From an uncultured Blautia sp. (GTDB lineage: Bacteria > Bacillota > Clostridia > Lachnospirales > Lachnospiraceae), in the NCBI GenBank assembly GCA_946557785.1, contig CAMNTH010000019.1:1-64000 (forward strand): 64,000 bases of DNA, given 5' to 3'. A program made the position numbers and the translations under genes. Below are positions 55,667-64,000 of this stretch, one piece after another. Position 1 is the first letter of the stretch, and the number at the start of each line of letters is the position of its first letter. Under the pieces are notes generated by a model. It saw only the letters and a program-made list of their open reading frames with translations. It searched no databases and was not told the DNA's origin.

Positions 55667-55694
55667 AAAAGACTCCTGAAAGCCAGGAGTCTTG
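55667..55694 (+). terminator. Terminator between clpP and clpX
   Basis: AAGACTCCTG and CAGGAGTCTT form a 10-bp stem with a five-base loop. The T-run is short, so termination may be partial. A lone arm of the palindromic repeat family follows directly. Confidence 0.75.
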
Positions 55695-55708
55695 TCTTGT
55701 ATCATAGG
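55695..55708. repeat. Single arm of the dispersed palindromic repeat
   Basis: TTGTATCATAGGAA matches the left outer arm of the copies at 29.3 and 32.3 kb over 14 nt. The rest of the element is not recognisable, so this is a decayed or partial copy. Confidence 0.5.
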
Positions 55709-55804
55709 AAGTTCTTTGGAAACAGGAATTTCTTTGAATAATAAAGAGACACTTATATTAGGACTCCCCGGAGGGGATTGGAAGAAAGGAAAAATAGAAA
55801 ATCC

Positions 55805-57124
55805 ATGGCAGATAAGATAAGAGAAGGAAAGATCAGATGTTCTTTTTGTCATAAAACAGAAGATCAGGTCCGAAAGCTGATTGCAGGTCCGGACGGTTCC
55901 TTTATTTGTGATGAATGTGTAGGAATCTGTGCAGAAATTCTGGAAGAAGAGTTTGGCATGTACGACCGCGAACCTGTTTATGATAATTTCGAGATCAATT
56001 TGCTGAAACCAGAAGAAATCCATGCAATTCTGGATGACTATGTGATAGGACAGGATGAAGCAAAAAAAGCTTTGTCCGTATCTGTATATAATCATTATAA
56101 GCGTGTGCTGGCCTCCAGGAATCTGGATGTGGAGCTTCAGAAGAGCAATATCCTGATGCTTGGGCCTACCGGCTGCGGTAAGACGCTTCTTGCCCAGACA
56201 CTGGCAAGAATGCTGAATGTGCCATTTGCCATTGCAGATGCCACTACATTAACAGAAGCCGGATATGTTGGAGAGGACGTGGAGAATATACTGCTGAAGA
56301 TCATTCAGGCAGCAGACTATGATATCGAACGTGCCCAGTACGGAATTATTTATATTGATGAAATTGATAAAATTACGCGGAAATCTGAAAATGCGTCCAT
56401 CACCCGAGATGTATCAGGAGAGGGCGTACAGCAGGCTCTTTTGAAGATCCTGGAGGGAACGGTGGCAAATGTCCCGCCTCAGGGAGGAAGAAAGCATCCA
56501 CATCAGGAATTTCTGCAGATTGATACTACAAATATCCTGTTTATTTGCGGAGGCGCTTTTGAAGGTATCGAAAAGATTATTGAAGCGCGAAAGGATACCA
56601 AGGCCATTGGTTTTGGGGCAGAGGTCGCAGTGAAGGAGGAACGGAATGTAGGAGAAGTTCTGAGGGAAGTAATGCCGGAGGACTTTATCAAATTTGGCCT
56701 GATTCCGGAGTTTATCGGACGTGTGCCTGTAGTAGTTTCACTGGATGCGCTGGATGAAAAGGCTTTGATCCGTATTTTAAGAGAGCCCAAGAATTCTCTT
56801 ACCAGACAGTATCATAAGCTGTTTGAATTGGATGGAGTGGAACTGGATTTTGAGGATGAAGCACTTGAGGTAGTTGCGAAGAAATCTCTGGAGCGTAAGA
56901 CAGGAGCCAGAGGTCTTCGTGCCATCATGGAGAATTCCCTGATGGATTTGATGTATAAGATTCCGTCCGACAATACCATCCGCAAATGTGTAATTACAAA
57001 AGAAGTCGTAGAAGGAACAGGGGAACCAGAAATTACCCATGGGGAAGCTCCTGTGCCCGCTTTGCCTGCTTCAGGCAGAAAGACAACCCGTTCCAGGAAA
57101 AAAGGAAAAACAGAAACGGCTTGA
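55805..57124 (+). CDS. clpX: ATP-dependent Clp protease ATP-binding subunit ClpX (canonical)
   Basis: About 439 residues. N-terminal zinc finger ([10 protein letters not shown] ... ICDECVGIC), Walker A GPTGCGKT, pore loop GYVGED, RKH loop (GGRKHPHQE), Walker [10 protein letters not shown], ClpP-docking IGF motif (KAIGFGA), and C-terminal ARGLRAIME. All features of a standard ClpX are present. It unfolds tagged or misfolded proteins into ClpP. The start is uncertain: the ATG at 55805 gives the usual N-terminus, but AAAGGA is 14 bases away; an upstream TTG at 55778 abuts GGAGGGG. It is transcribed with lon, which begins 18 nt later. Confidence 0.97.
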   Translation: MADKIREGKIRCSFCHKTEDQVRKLIAGPDGSFICDECVGICAEILEEEFGMYDREPVYDNFEINLLKPEEIHAILDDYVIGQDEAKKALSVSVYNHYKRVLASRNLDVELQKSNILMLGPTGCGKTLLAQTLARMLNVPFAIADATTLTEAGYVGEDVENILLKIIQAADYDIERAQYGIIYIDEIDKITRKSENASITRDVSGEGVQQALLKILEGTVANVPPQGGRKHPHQEFLQIDTTNILFICGGAFEGIEKIIEARKDTKAIGFGAEVAVKEERNVGEVLREVMPEDFIKFGLIPEFIGRVPVVVSLDALDEKALIRILREPKNSLTRQYHKLFELDGVELDFEDEALEVVAKKSLERKTGARGLRAIMENSLMDLMYKIPSDNTIRKCVITKEVVEGTGEPEITHGEAPVPALPASGRKTTRSRKKGKTETA

Positions 57125-57142
57125 CGAAGGGACTGAAGATAA

Positions 57143-59461
57143 ATGACGAATCCGATTAGCATTTTGCCCTCTATTGCTTTGCGGGGGACAACCATACTGC
57201 CGGGAATGATCATTCATTTCGATGTGAGCAGGGATCGTTCCGTAAAAGCAATTGAAGAGGCCATGCTGCATGAACAGAAAATTTTTCTGATTACCCAGAG
57301 GGATCCGGAAGCAGAAAACCCCGGTCTTAAGGAATTGTACCAGATTGGAACTGTAGCGTATATTAAACAGGTAGTAAAACTTCCGGATAATCTCCTCCGT
57401 GTTCTTGTTGAAGGGCAAGACAGGGCAGAACTTCTGGAGCTTCAGCAGGAATTTCCATATTTAAAATGTAATGTTGCTGTGATTGAGCAGGAGGAAGAGA
57501 ACAGCCTTTCATTTGCTGCAAAAGAAGCCATGTACAGGAACATCCGCCAGCTTTTTCAGCAGTATTGCATGGAGAGTGGGAAAATCAGTAAGGAACTGTC
57601 CGCACAGGTTTTGAAAATAGAAGATTTAAGAGAACTGATCAACCAGGTTGCTGTAAATCTTCCATTAGCTTATCAGGGAAGACAGAGAATTTTGGATGCA
57701 GTTACTTTGGAAGATCAGTATGCGGTTTTGGGGGCGATCCTCACAACCGAAATAGAAGTGGTTCATATCAGCAAAGAAATACAGAAAAAGCTTCAGAGAC
57801 GGATTGACAAGAATCAGCGGGAATATATTCTCAGGGAGCAGATGAAATTGATCCGTGAAGAGCTGGGAGAAGACGGTTTGGCCGGAAATATAGGGGAATA
57901 CCGTAAGCAGCTTGAGAAACTGGAAGCCAAGGATAAAATAAAAGAAAAAATCAGCAAAGAGATCGACCGCTTGAAGAGCATGAACAATAACATGGCAGAA
58001 GCGTCAGTACTTACAGGATATATTGAGACGCTTCTGGCACTGCCCTGGGATAAGAAGACCAAAGATTCGGATGATCTGAAGGCTGCGTGGAAGATTTTAG
58101 AAGAAGGTCATTACGGCCTTAAGGATGTGAAGGAGCGGATCATGGAATTTTTGTCCGTCCGGAAGCTTACTTCTAAGGGAAAAAGCCCGATTCTTTGCCT
58201 GGTAGGCCCTCCTGGAACAGGAAAAACTTCCATTGCACGTTCCGTTGCGGAAGCTTTGAATAAGAAATATGTGCGTATCTGTCTTGGCGGTGTTCGTGAC
58301 GAGGCAGAAATCCGCGGACACAGAAAGACTTATGTGGGTGCTATGCCTGGCAGGATTACCGAGGCACTGAAGGAAGCTGGGGTCAGCAATCCTCTTATGC
58401 TGTTGGATGAAATTGATAAGACCAGCAGTGACCATAAGGGAGATACGGCATCTGCTCTTTTGGAGGTACTGGATCCGGAGCAGAACAGCCGCTTTAAAGA
58501 CCATTATATAGAAATAGATCAGGATTTGTCAGAAGTGCTGTTTATTGCTACTGCCAATGATATTCAGGGGATTCCGAGGCCGCTCCTGGATCGTATGGAA
58601 GTGATCGAGATTTCCGGATATACGGAGAACGAGAAGGTTCATATTGCAAAGGAGCATTTGATACACAAACAAATGGAAACAAATGGCCTGAAAAAGGGTC
58701 AGCTTACCATTCAGAGCGCTGCCCTTAAAAAGATCATTAATCATTACACAAAAGAAGCTGGTGTGCGTAATCTGGAGCGCCGGATTGGCCGGATTTGCCG
58801 CAAAACAGCAAGAGAGATCCTGGAGAACGGAAAAGAAAAAGTAGTAGTTACAGGCAAAAACCTTCCGTCTTATATTGGGAAAGAACGATATAACTATCTC
58901 ATGGCAAATAAGACGGCAGAGGTGGGTATAGCCCGGGGGCTTGCATGGACGCAGGCAGGAGGAGATACCCTTGAGATTGAGGTAAATGTAATGCCTGGAA
59001 AAGGTGAGATGCTTCTGACCGGACAGCTTGGGGATGTGATGAAGGAATCAGCCAGGGCGGGGATTACTTATATCCGTTCCGTAGCAGACAAATATCAGTT
59101 ATCCCAGGAATTTTTCCAGGAGCATGATATTCACGTACATATCCCGGAGGGCGCTGTTCCCAAGGATGGACCGTCTGCGGGTATTACCATGGCGGCAGCC
59201 ATGCTTTCGGCTGTGACAGGACGGGCTGTGAGGGCAGACCTTGCAATGACCGGTGAGATTACCTTAAGAGGCAGAGTTCTAGCTATCGGCGGATTAAAAG
59301 AAAAGCTTTTGGCAGCAAAATATGCGGGTATCAAACAGGTTCTTGTGCCTGGAGAGAACAAGCCTGATATTGAGGAAATGGATGGAGAGATTCTGGAAGG
59401 CTTGAAGGTTTCCTTTGTGGATAATATGAGCCAGGTGTGTGAAGAAGCTCTTCTGGGATAG
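57143..59461 (+). CDS. lon: ATP-dependent protease Lon
   Basis: 772 residues. N-terminal substrate-binding LON domain (about 5-200), coiled helical region, AAA+ module with GPPGTGKTS and MLLDEIDKTSSDHKGD, and the C-terminal protease domain with the Ser678 (PKDGPSAGIT) and Lys719 (GGLKEKLLAA) dyad. It degrades misfolded and short-lived regulatory proteins in the cytoplasm. It follows clpX by 18 nt and precedes engB by 26 nt, so it belongs to a proteostasis operon. Confidence 0.98.
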   Translation: MTNPISILPSIALRGTTILPGMIIHFDVSRDRSVKAIEEAMLHEQKIFLITQRDPEAENPGLKELYQIGTVAYIKQVVKLPDNLLRVLVEGQDRAELLELQQEFPYLKCNVAVIEQEEENSLSFAAKEAMYRNIRQLFQQYCMESGKISKELSAQVLKIEDLRELINQVAVNLPLAYQGRQRILDAVTLEDQYAVLGAILTTEIEVVHISKEIQKKLQRRIDKNQREYILREQMKLIREELGEDGLAGNIGEYRKQLEKLEAKDKIKEKISKEIDRLKSMNNNMAEASVLTGYIETLLALPWDKKTKDSDDLKAAWKILEEGHYGLKDVKERIMEFLSVRKLTSKGKSPILCLVGPPGTGKTSIARSVAEALNKKYVRICLGGVRDEAEIRGHRKTYVGAMPGRITEALKEAGVSNPLMLLDEIDKTSSDHKGDTASALLEVLDPEQNSRFKDHYIEIDQDLSEVLFIATANDIQGIPRPLLDRMEVIEISGYTENEKVHIAKEHLIHKQMETNGLKKGQLTIQSAALKKIINHYTKEAGVRNLERRIGRICRKTAREILENGKEKVVVTGKNLPSYIGKERYNYLMANKTAEVGIARGLAWTQAGGDTLEIEVNVMPGKGEMLLTGQLGDVMKESARAGITYIRSVADKYQLSQEFFQEHDIHVHIPEGAVPKDGPSAGITMAAAMLSAVTGRAVRADLAMTGEITLRGRVLAIGGLKEKLLAAKYAGIKQVLVPGENKPDIEEMDGEILEGLKVSFVDNMSQVCEEALLG

Positions 59462-59487
59462 CATTCTAAAAGACAGAGAGGAATTAT

Positions 59488-60102
59488 ATGGTTATTAAAA
59501 ATGTTTCATTAGATATTGTATGCGGTGTTACGAGCAAGCTTCCGGATACAGGAAGAGCGGAAGTTGCTTTTGCAGGCAAATCCAATGTGGGGAAATCCTC
59601 CCTGATCAACGGGCTGATGAACCGCAAATCCCTGGCCAGAACAAGCTCTCAGCCGGGAAAAACGCAAACCATCAATTTTTATAATGTAAATGAATGCATG
59701 TATCTGGTAGACCTTCCGGGTTACGGATATGCAAAAATATCCCAGTCAGAAAAGGCAAAATGGGGCAAAATGATTGAAAGATATCTTCATACATCCAAAA
59801 CCCTTAAGGCGGTTTTTCTTCTGGTGGATATCCGTCATGAGCCATCTGCCAATGATAAGCTGATGTATGACTGGGTTGTGCACAATGGCTATGAGCCGAT
59901 TATCATAGCAACAAAGCTTGATAAGCTGAAACGCAGCCAGGTGCAGAAGAATTTGAAACTGATCAGAGAAGGGCTGAAGCTTCGTCCAAATGCCATTGTA
60001 ATTCCGTTTTCTGCGCAGACTAAGCAGGGAAGAGATGAGATTTGGACGTTGATTGACGAGCTGACTGGTTTTGCATCGGCAGCTACCAAAGAGGCCGAAT
60101 AA
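59488..60102 (+). CDS. engB: Ribosome biogenesis GTP-binding protein EngB (YihA/YsxC)
   Basis: 204 residues. G1 [12 protein letters not shown]3 DLPGYGYA, G4 TKLDK. Together with [19 protein letters not shown] and [16 protein letters not shown] these define EngB, an essential GTPase of large-subunit assembly. GAGAGGAA precedes the ATG. lon-engB is a common pairing. The gene ends 16 nt before ecfA1, so the ECF transporter genes follow in the same direction without a visible terminator. Confidence 0.97.
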   Translation: MVIKNVSLDIVCGVTSKLPDTGRAEVAFAGKSNVGKSSLINGLMNRKSLARTSSQPGKTQTINFYNVNECMYLVDLPGYGYAKISQSEKAKWGKMIERYLHTSKTLKAVFLLVDIRHEPSANDKLMYDWVVHNGYEPIIIATKLDKLKRSQVQKNLKLIREGLKLRPNAIVIPFSAQTKQGRDEIWTLIDELTGFASAATKEAE

Positions 60103-60118
60103 AGAGGAAATCACAAAT

Positions 60119-60964
60119 ATGGGAATTATCAAGGCATTCAAGCTGGGATTTGACTATCTCAAGTACGATGAAGACGGCAATGTGCAGGATACACAGCGTG
60201 CCGTCAATGATGTAAACCTGGACATTGAAGCCGGGGAATTTGTGGCTATCCTGGGGCATAATGGTTCCGGAAAATCCACCTTGGCAAAGCACCTGAATGC
60301 GCTGCTTCTGCCTACGGAAGGTACTTTGTGGATTGACGATACGGTAACCAGCCAGGAACCGGAATTGTGGAAGCTGCGTCAGAAAGCGGGCATGGTTTTT
60401 CAGAATCCGGATAACCAGATTATTGGAACGGTTGTGGAGGAGGATGTGGGGTTTGGCCCGGAAAATATGGGTGTTCCTACAGAAAAAATCTGGAAGCGTG
60501 TAGATGAAAGCCTTCAGAAAACCGGTATGACAGCATACCGCCACCATTCGCCTAATAAGCTGTCAGGAGGACAGAAACAGCGTGTAGCCATTGCGGGAGT
60601 AATGGCCATGCGTCCAAAATGTATTGTATTGGATGAACCTACAGCCATGCTGGATCCTAATGGACGCAGGGAGGTTCTGGAAGCTGTGAAGGAGCTGAAC
60701 CGTCAGGAAAGCGTTACCGTGATTCTCATCACCCACTATATGGAGGAAGTGATCCATGCAGACAGGGTGTATGTAATGGATGGCGGAAGCATAGTAATGG
60801 AGGGAACCCCAAAGGAAATCTTTTCTAAGGTGGATACCCTGAAACACTATCGTCTTGATGTACCCCAGGTAACGCTGCTGGCCCATGAACTTCGGAAATC
60901 CGGTGTGGATATTCCGGAGGGAATACTGACTACGGAGGAATTGGTGAGTGCCCTATGTCAATAG
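60119..60964 (+). CDS. ecfA1: Energy-coupling factor transporter ATPase EcfA1
   Basis: About 281 residues. Walker [11 protein letters not shown]-loop [11 protein letters not shown], signature LSGGQKQR, Walker [13 protein letters not shown], switch ITHYMEE. The QNPDNQ text is typical of the first of the two ECF ATPases. With EcfA2 and EcfT it makes the shared energy module of group II ECF importers for vitamins and metal ions. ATG 60119 is chosen, with AGAGGAAATCAC upstream; the frame also extends back into engB. It overlaps ecfA2 by 10 nt. Confidence 0.95.
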   Translation: MGIIKAFKLGFDYLKYDEDGNVQDTQRAVNDVNLDIEAGEFVAILGHNGSGKSTLAKHLNALLLPTEGTLWIDDTVTSQEPELWKLRQKAGMVFQNPDNQIIGTVVEEDVGFGPENMGVPTEKIWKRVDESLQKTGMTAYRHHSPNKLSGGQKQRVAIAGVMAMRPKCIVLDEPTAMLDPNGRREVLEAVKELNRQESVTVILITHYMEEVIHADRVYVMDGGSIVMEGTPKEIFSKVDTLKHYRLDVPQVTLLAHELRKSGVDIPEGILTTEELVSALCQ

Positions 60965-61848
60965 AACTTAAGAATGTAATGTATACCTACAGCCCAGGTA
61001 CTTCCTACGAGATCCATGCTTTGAAAGATATTGACCTGAATATTCCGGACGGACAGTTCATTGGTGTCATCGGACATACCGGAAGCGGAAAGTCCACACT
61101 GATCCAGCACTTGAATGCTCTGATCCGGCCTACTTCAGGAACGATTTTATATAATGGAGAAGATATCTGGGCTGATAAATATGACAGAAAAACCCTGCGG
61201 AGCGAAGTGGGGCTGGTATTCCAGTATCCTGAGCATCAGCTCTTTGAAAGCGATGTACTCTCCGATGTATGTTTTGGCCCTATGAATCAGGGGAAAACAA
61301 GGGAAGAAGCAGAAGCGGAAGCAAGGAAGGCTCTTTCACAGGTGGGATTTAAGGAAAAGAACTATGGAAAATCTCCCTTTGAATTGTCAGGTGGACAAAA
61401 AAAGAGAGTAGCGATTGCAGGAGTTCTTGCTATGAATCCAAAGATCCTGATTCTTGATGAACCGACAGCCGGACTTGATCCAAAGGGCAGGGATGATATC
61501 CTGGATCAGATTGCAGAGCTTCATGCTGCAAGAGGAATTACTATTATCCTGGTTTCTCACAGCATGGAGGATATTGCCAAATATGTAGAACGGTTAATTG
61601 TAATGAATCACGGAGAGACCGTATTTGATGATACGCCAAAGGCCGTGTTTTCCCACTACAAAGAGCTGGAGACAATGGGGCTTGCAGCACCGCAGATTAC
61701 GTATATCATGCATGCTTTGAAGGAACATGGACTTGATGTGGATGCAGATGCAACTACAGTGGAGGAAGCAAAGCGGAGTATCCTTGCGGTTCTTAACGAA
61801 AACAAGTCCGCTCTTTTGAAGGCGGAAGGAGGATGCCTGGATGATTAG
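60955..61848 (+). CDS. ecfA2: Energy-coupling factor transporter ATPase EcfA2
   Basis: 297 residues. Walker [11 protein letters not shown]-loop [11 protein letters not shown] (typical of the second ATPase), signature LSGGQKKR, Walker [13 protein letters not shown], switch VSHSMED. It pairs with EcfA1. It overlaps both ecfA1 (10 nt) and ecfT (8 nt), showing tight translational coupling. Confidence 0.95.
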   Translation: MSIELKNVMYTYSPGTSYEIHALKDIDLNIPDGQFIGVIGHTGSGKSTLIQHLNALIRPTSGTILYNGEDIWADKYDRKTLRSEVGLVFQYPEHQLFESDVLSDVCFGPMNQGKTREEAEAEARKALSQVGFKEKNYGKSPFELSGGQKKRVAIAGVLAMNPKILILDEPTAGLDPKGRDDILDQIAELHAARGITIILVSHSMEDIAKYVERLIVMNHGETVFDDTPKAVFSHYKELETMGLAAPQITYIMHALKEHGLDVDADATTVEEAKRSILAVLNENKSALLKAEGGCLDD

Positions 61849-62644
61849 AGATATTACCCTTGGACAATACTATCCGGCTGATTCCATTCTCCACAGGCTG
61901 GATCCCAGAACTAAGCTTTCGGGGACGCTGGCATTCATTATTTCTGTGTTTCTCTTCCATACATTTCCGGGATATGCCGTAGCCACGGTTTTTCTGGCTG
62001 TTATGATTAAAATCTCCAAAGTTCCTGTGAAGTTTATTTTTAAAGGGCTGAAGGCGATTTTGATGATCCTGATGATCACGGTTGTGTTCAATATGGTGCT
62101 GACACCTGGACAAATCCTGTGGAAATGGGGATTCCTGAAGATAACACGTGAAGGCGTGGATCTGGCGGTTCGTATGGCTATACGTTTGATTTACCTGGTA
62201 ATCGGCTCGTCCATTATGACTTTGACTACAACTCCGAATCAGCTTACAGATGGTCTTGAGAAGTCTTTGCGGCCCTTGAACAAAATTCATGTTCCGGTTC
62301 ATGAGATTTCCATGATGATGTCTATTGCACTGCGCTTTATTCCCATCCTGCTGGAGGAAACCGATAAGATCATGAAAGCGCAGATTGCCAGGGGCGCTGC
62401 TTTTGAGAATGGAAATCTCATCCAGAAAGCGAAAAACATGATTCCTCTTCTTGTGCCTTTGTTTATTTCTGCCTTTCGCCGTGCCAACGACCTGGCTATG
62501 GCTATGGAGGCGCGCTGCTATCACGGAGGAGATCACCGTACCCAGATGAAACCGTTGAAATATGCGGCTAGAGATAGGATTGCTTATTGTATCCTGGCAG
62601 GATATCTGGCAATTGGGATTGCTTTTCGTGTAATGGGAATTTGA
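61841..62644 (+). CDS. ecfT: Energy-coupling factor transporter transmembrane protein EcfT
   Basis: 267 residues with about five to six membrane helices. The two Ala-Arg-Gly type coupling motifs are seen as QIARGAAFE and EARCYHGG near the C-terminus (about residues 180 and 222), which contact the two ATPases. LDPRTKLSG at the start is a family signature. It anchors interchangeable substrate-binding S components encoded elsewhere. It overlaps ecfA2 and precedes truA by 32 nt. Confidence 0.95.
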   Translation: MIRDITLGQYYPADSILHRLDPRTKLSGTLAFIISVFLFHTFPGYAVATVFLAVMIKISKVPVKFIFKGLKAILMILMITVVFNMVLTPGQILWKWGFLKITREGVDLAVRMAIRLIYLVIGSSIMTLTTTPNQLTDGLEKSLRPLNKIHVPVHEISMMMSIALRFIPILLEETDKIMKAQIARGAAFENGNLIQKAKNMIPLLVPLFISAFRRANDLAMAMEARCYHGGDHRTQMKPLKYAARDRIAYCILAGYLAIGIAFRVMGI

Positions 62645-62676
62645 ACAGGTGATTTGAATTTGATTGGGAGGAAAGG

Positions 62677-63417
62677 ATGAAGCGGGTAGGACTTGTAGTG
62701 GCCTATGACGGCACCAATTACTGCGGCTGGCAGACGCAGCCAAACGGAGTAACCATCCAGGGAGTACTAAATGCAGCTTTGTCAGAGCTTCTTGGAGAAG
62801 AAATTGAAACCATCGGCGCAAGCCGTACGGATGCAGGAGTACATGCCATGGGAAACGTGGCGGTGTTTGATACGAACACCAGAATTCCAGGAGAAAAGAT
62901 CTGCTATGCGCTGAACCAGAGGCTGCCGGAGGATATACGGATACAGCTTTCCGAGGAGGTTGAGCAGGATTTCCATCCCCGGTATTGTGACAGCGAAAAA
63001 ACTTATGAATACCGTATCCTGAACAGGAAGTTTCCGGTGCCTACAGAGCGTCTGTATTCTTATTTTTATCATTATAAACTGGATGTGGACAAGATGCGGG
63101 AAGCCACTTCTTACCTTATAGGCAGGCACGATTTTGCCAGCTTCTGTGGGGCGAAGGCACAGGTAAAGACGACCATCCGCACCGTGACAGGAATTGATGT
63201 ATGGAGGGAAGGAGACATTATTACCATTCGAGTGTCAGGGGAGGGATTTTTGTACAATATGGTAAGAATCATTGCAGGAACGCTTATTGAGGTAGGAAAC
63301 GGCCAGTATCCCCCTGAGCGTGTACAGGAAATCCTAAAAGCCTGCGACCGTGAGTCAGCAGGGCCTACAGCACCTGCCCATGGGCTGACGCTGATGGGGA
63401 TTACGTTTTTCGAGTAA
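62677..63417 (+). CDS. truA: tRNA pseudouridine synthase A
   Basis: 246 residues. The catalytic Asp is in GASRTDAGVHA near residue 50. YDGTNYCGWQTQPNGVTIQG at the start, RILNRKFP and GEGFLYNMVRIIAGTLIEVG match TruA. It makes pseudouridine at positions 38-40 of the tRNA anticodon arm. TruA between the ECF genes and rplM is a well-known Firmicutes order. GGGAGGAAAGG precedes the ATG. Confidence 0.97.
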   Translation: MKRVGLVVAYDGTNYCGWQTQPNGVTIQGVLNAALSELLGEEIETIGASRTDAGVHAMGNVAVFDTNTRIPGEKICYALNQRLPEDIRIQLSEEVEQDFHPRYCDSEKTYEYRILNRKFPVPTERLYSYFYHYKLDVDKMREATSYLIGRHDFASFCGAKAQVKTTIRTVTGIDVWREGDIITIRVSGEGFLYNMVRIIAGTLIEVGNGQYPPERVQEILKACDRESAGPTAPAHGLTLMGITFFE

Positions 63418-63465
63418 TCCTTCAAAAAACAGGCAGAAAATAGTGGAAAATCCTTGAAAAAGTTG

Positions 63466-63494
63466 TTGACAGAAGGATTCCAATATAATATAAT
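63466..63494 (+). promoter_or_regulatory. Consensus promoter of rplM
   Basis: TTGACA at 63466-63471 and TATAAT at 63489-63494 with a 17-nt spacer, a perfect sigma-A promoter. It begins about 50 nt after truA and starts a transcript near 63501. Confidence 0.85.
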
Positions 63495-63500
63495 TACTCA

Positions 63501-63672
63501 ATGTGACGAAGTGCGAAAACTCCTGAGCCAAAGCCCCGGCGAAGGTGTTTTTATCAGCGGTTTCGGACATTTCCGCGATTGATTTTTTTGCACTGCGTAC
63601 CAGAAATTATTTATTATTGCGGAGTGCCGCAGTTATACAAACAATCGTTGATAAATAACAGGAGGTAAAACC
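63501..63672 (+). promoter_or_regulatory. Long structured leader of rplM
   Basis: About 170 nt of untranslated leader between the predicted start site and rplM. It contains GCACTGCG and CGGAGTGC arms (one mismatch) around 63590-63640 and other short inverted repeats. A ribosomal-protein autoregulatory leader is plausible, since L13 leaders are known in Firmicutes, but I cannot match it to that family by eye. Confidence 0.4.
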
Positions 63673-64000
63673 ATGCAGACTTATATGGCTAATCCAGATA
63701 AAATCGAAAGAAAATGGTATGTAGTTGACGCAGAAGGCTGCACGCTGGGCCGTTTGGCATCTGGTGTAGCAAGCGTTTTAAGAGGAAAGAACAAACCTCA
63801 GTTTACACCGCACGTAGATACCGGTGATTATGTAATCGTAGTAAACGCTGACAAGATTAAAGTAACCGGTAAAAAGTTAGATCAGAAAGTCTACTATAAT
63901 CATTCCGATTATGTTGGTGGAATGAAAGAAACCACATTAAAAGAGATGTTAGCAAAGAAACCGGAAAAGGTTATTGAATTGGCAGTGAAAGGCATGCTTC
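63673..64000 (+). CDS. rplM: 50S ribosomal protein L13 (partial, cut by window end)
   Basis: The first 109 codons are in the window. [20 protein letters not shown] and [18 protein letters not shown], then [18 protein letters not shown] and [11 protein letters not shown], match L13. It is a primary-binding protein of the large ribosomal subunit. GGAGGTAAAACC precedes the ATG. rpsI normally follows and would lie outside the window. Confidence 0.97.
   Translation, partial: MQTYMANPDKIERKWYVVDAEGCTLGRLASGVASVLRGKNKPQFTPHVDTGDYVIVVNADKIKVTGKKLDQKVYYNHSDYVGGMKETTLKEMLAKKPEKVIELAVKGML

Noticed and set aside
61793-62821. Antisense frame of 342 codons across ecfT and truA
   Set aside because: It opposes two conserved genes with intact motifs and has a His/Asn/Gln-rich composition typical of non-coding frames.

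Overview
The window looks like chromosome from a Gram-positive gut Clostridium of the family Lachnospiraceae, probably Blautia or a close relative. This is inferred from the moderate GC content, strong AGGAGG ribosome sites, multi-sugar transporters that carry no ATPase of their own, a PotABC(D) polyamine cassette, and the tig-clpP-clpX-lon-engB and ecfA-ecfA-ecfT-truA-rplM gene orders. No phage, transposase, integrase or CRISPR array was seen. Genes at 0.2-20 kb and 26.7-64 kb are almost all on the + strand. The block at 20.1-26.4 kb is on the - strand.

Layout. 0.2-7.0 kb: cell-surface polysaccharide genes (three family 2 glycosyltransferase proteins, a WcaJ-type initiating sugar transferase and an LCP ligase with a tandem Gly-Asp-Tyr tail). 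7.2-12.7 kb: envelope and protein quality control, namely a membrane HtrA protease, a divergent second ClpX, a helical zinc-ribbon protein, and a secreted serine hydrolase split by a frameshift. 12.9 kb: tRNA-Leu(CAG). 13.2-20.1 kb: carAB, uppP and glpK. 20.1-26.4 kb (-): a PucR/CdaR-type regulator, the shared sugar-transport ATPase MsmX, a DUF89 phosphatase, a MATE pump and an AraC-type response regulator with no kinase beside it.

26.7-47.0 kb is the accessory, carbohydrate-using part. It opens with a deletion scar in which an LplB-type permease, a GH31 glycosidase and a third unrecognised protein survive only as fused fragments, followed by an orphan NMT1-type binding protein. Two sugar-use modules follow. 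Module 1 is a GH28-like protein, an ABC binding protein with two permeases, an MBL hydrolase, a LacI regulator, GH43 and GH1. Module 2 is a binding protein with two permeases, a DUF5060/DUF4038-type glycosidase and a second LacI regulator. malQ lies between them. Both modules lack an ATPase and presumably use MsmX. Each has a strong hairpin between the binding-protein gene and the first permease gene, and candidate operators can be read at each module.

47.2-64 kb: potA-potB-potC/D fusion, tRNA-Gly(CCC), proC, a small Arg-rich ORF, a CYTH protein, a DJ-1/PfpI protein, the proteostasis run tig-clpP-clpX-lon followed by engB, the ECF vitamin-transport core (ecfA1-ecfA2-ecfT), truA, and the start of rplM behind a consensus promoter and a leader of about 170 nt.

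The most notable items are the ClpX paralogue that keeps the ClpP-docking IGF motif but has lost the RKH pore loop, the zinc-ribbon protein next to it, the three-way gene-decay scar, a small family of dispersed palindromic repeats, and the fact that none of the four substrate-binding proteins or domains has a normal lipoprotein signal.
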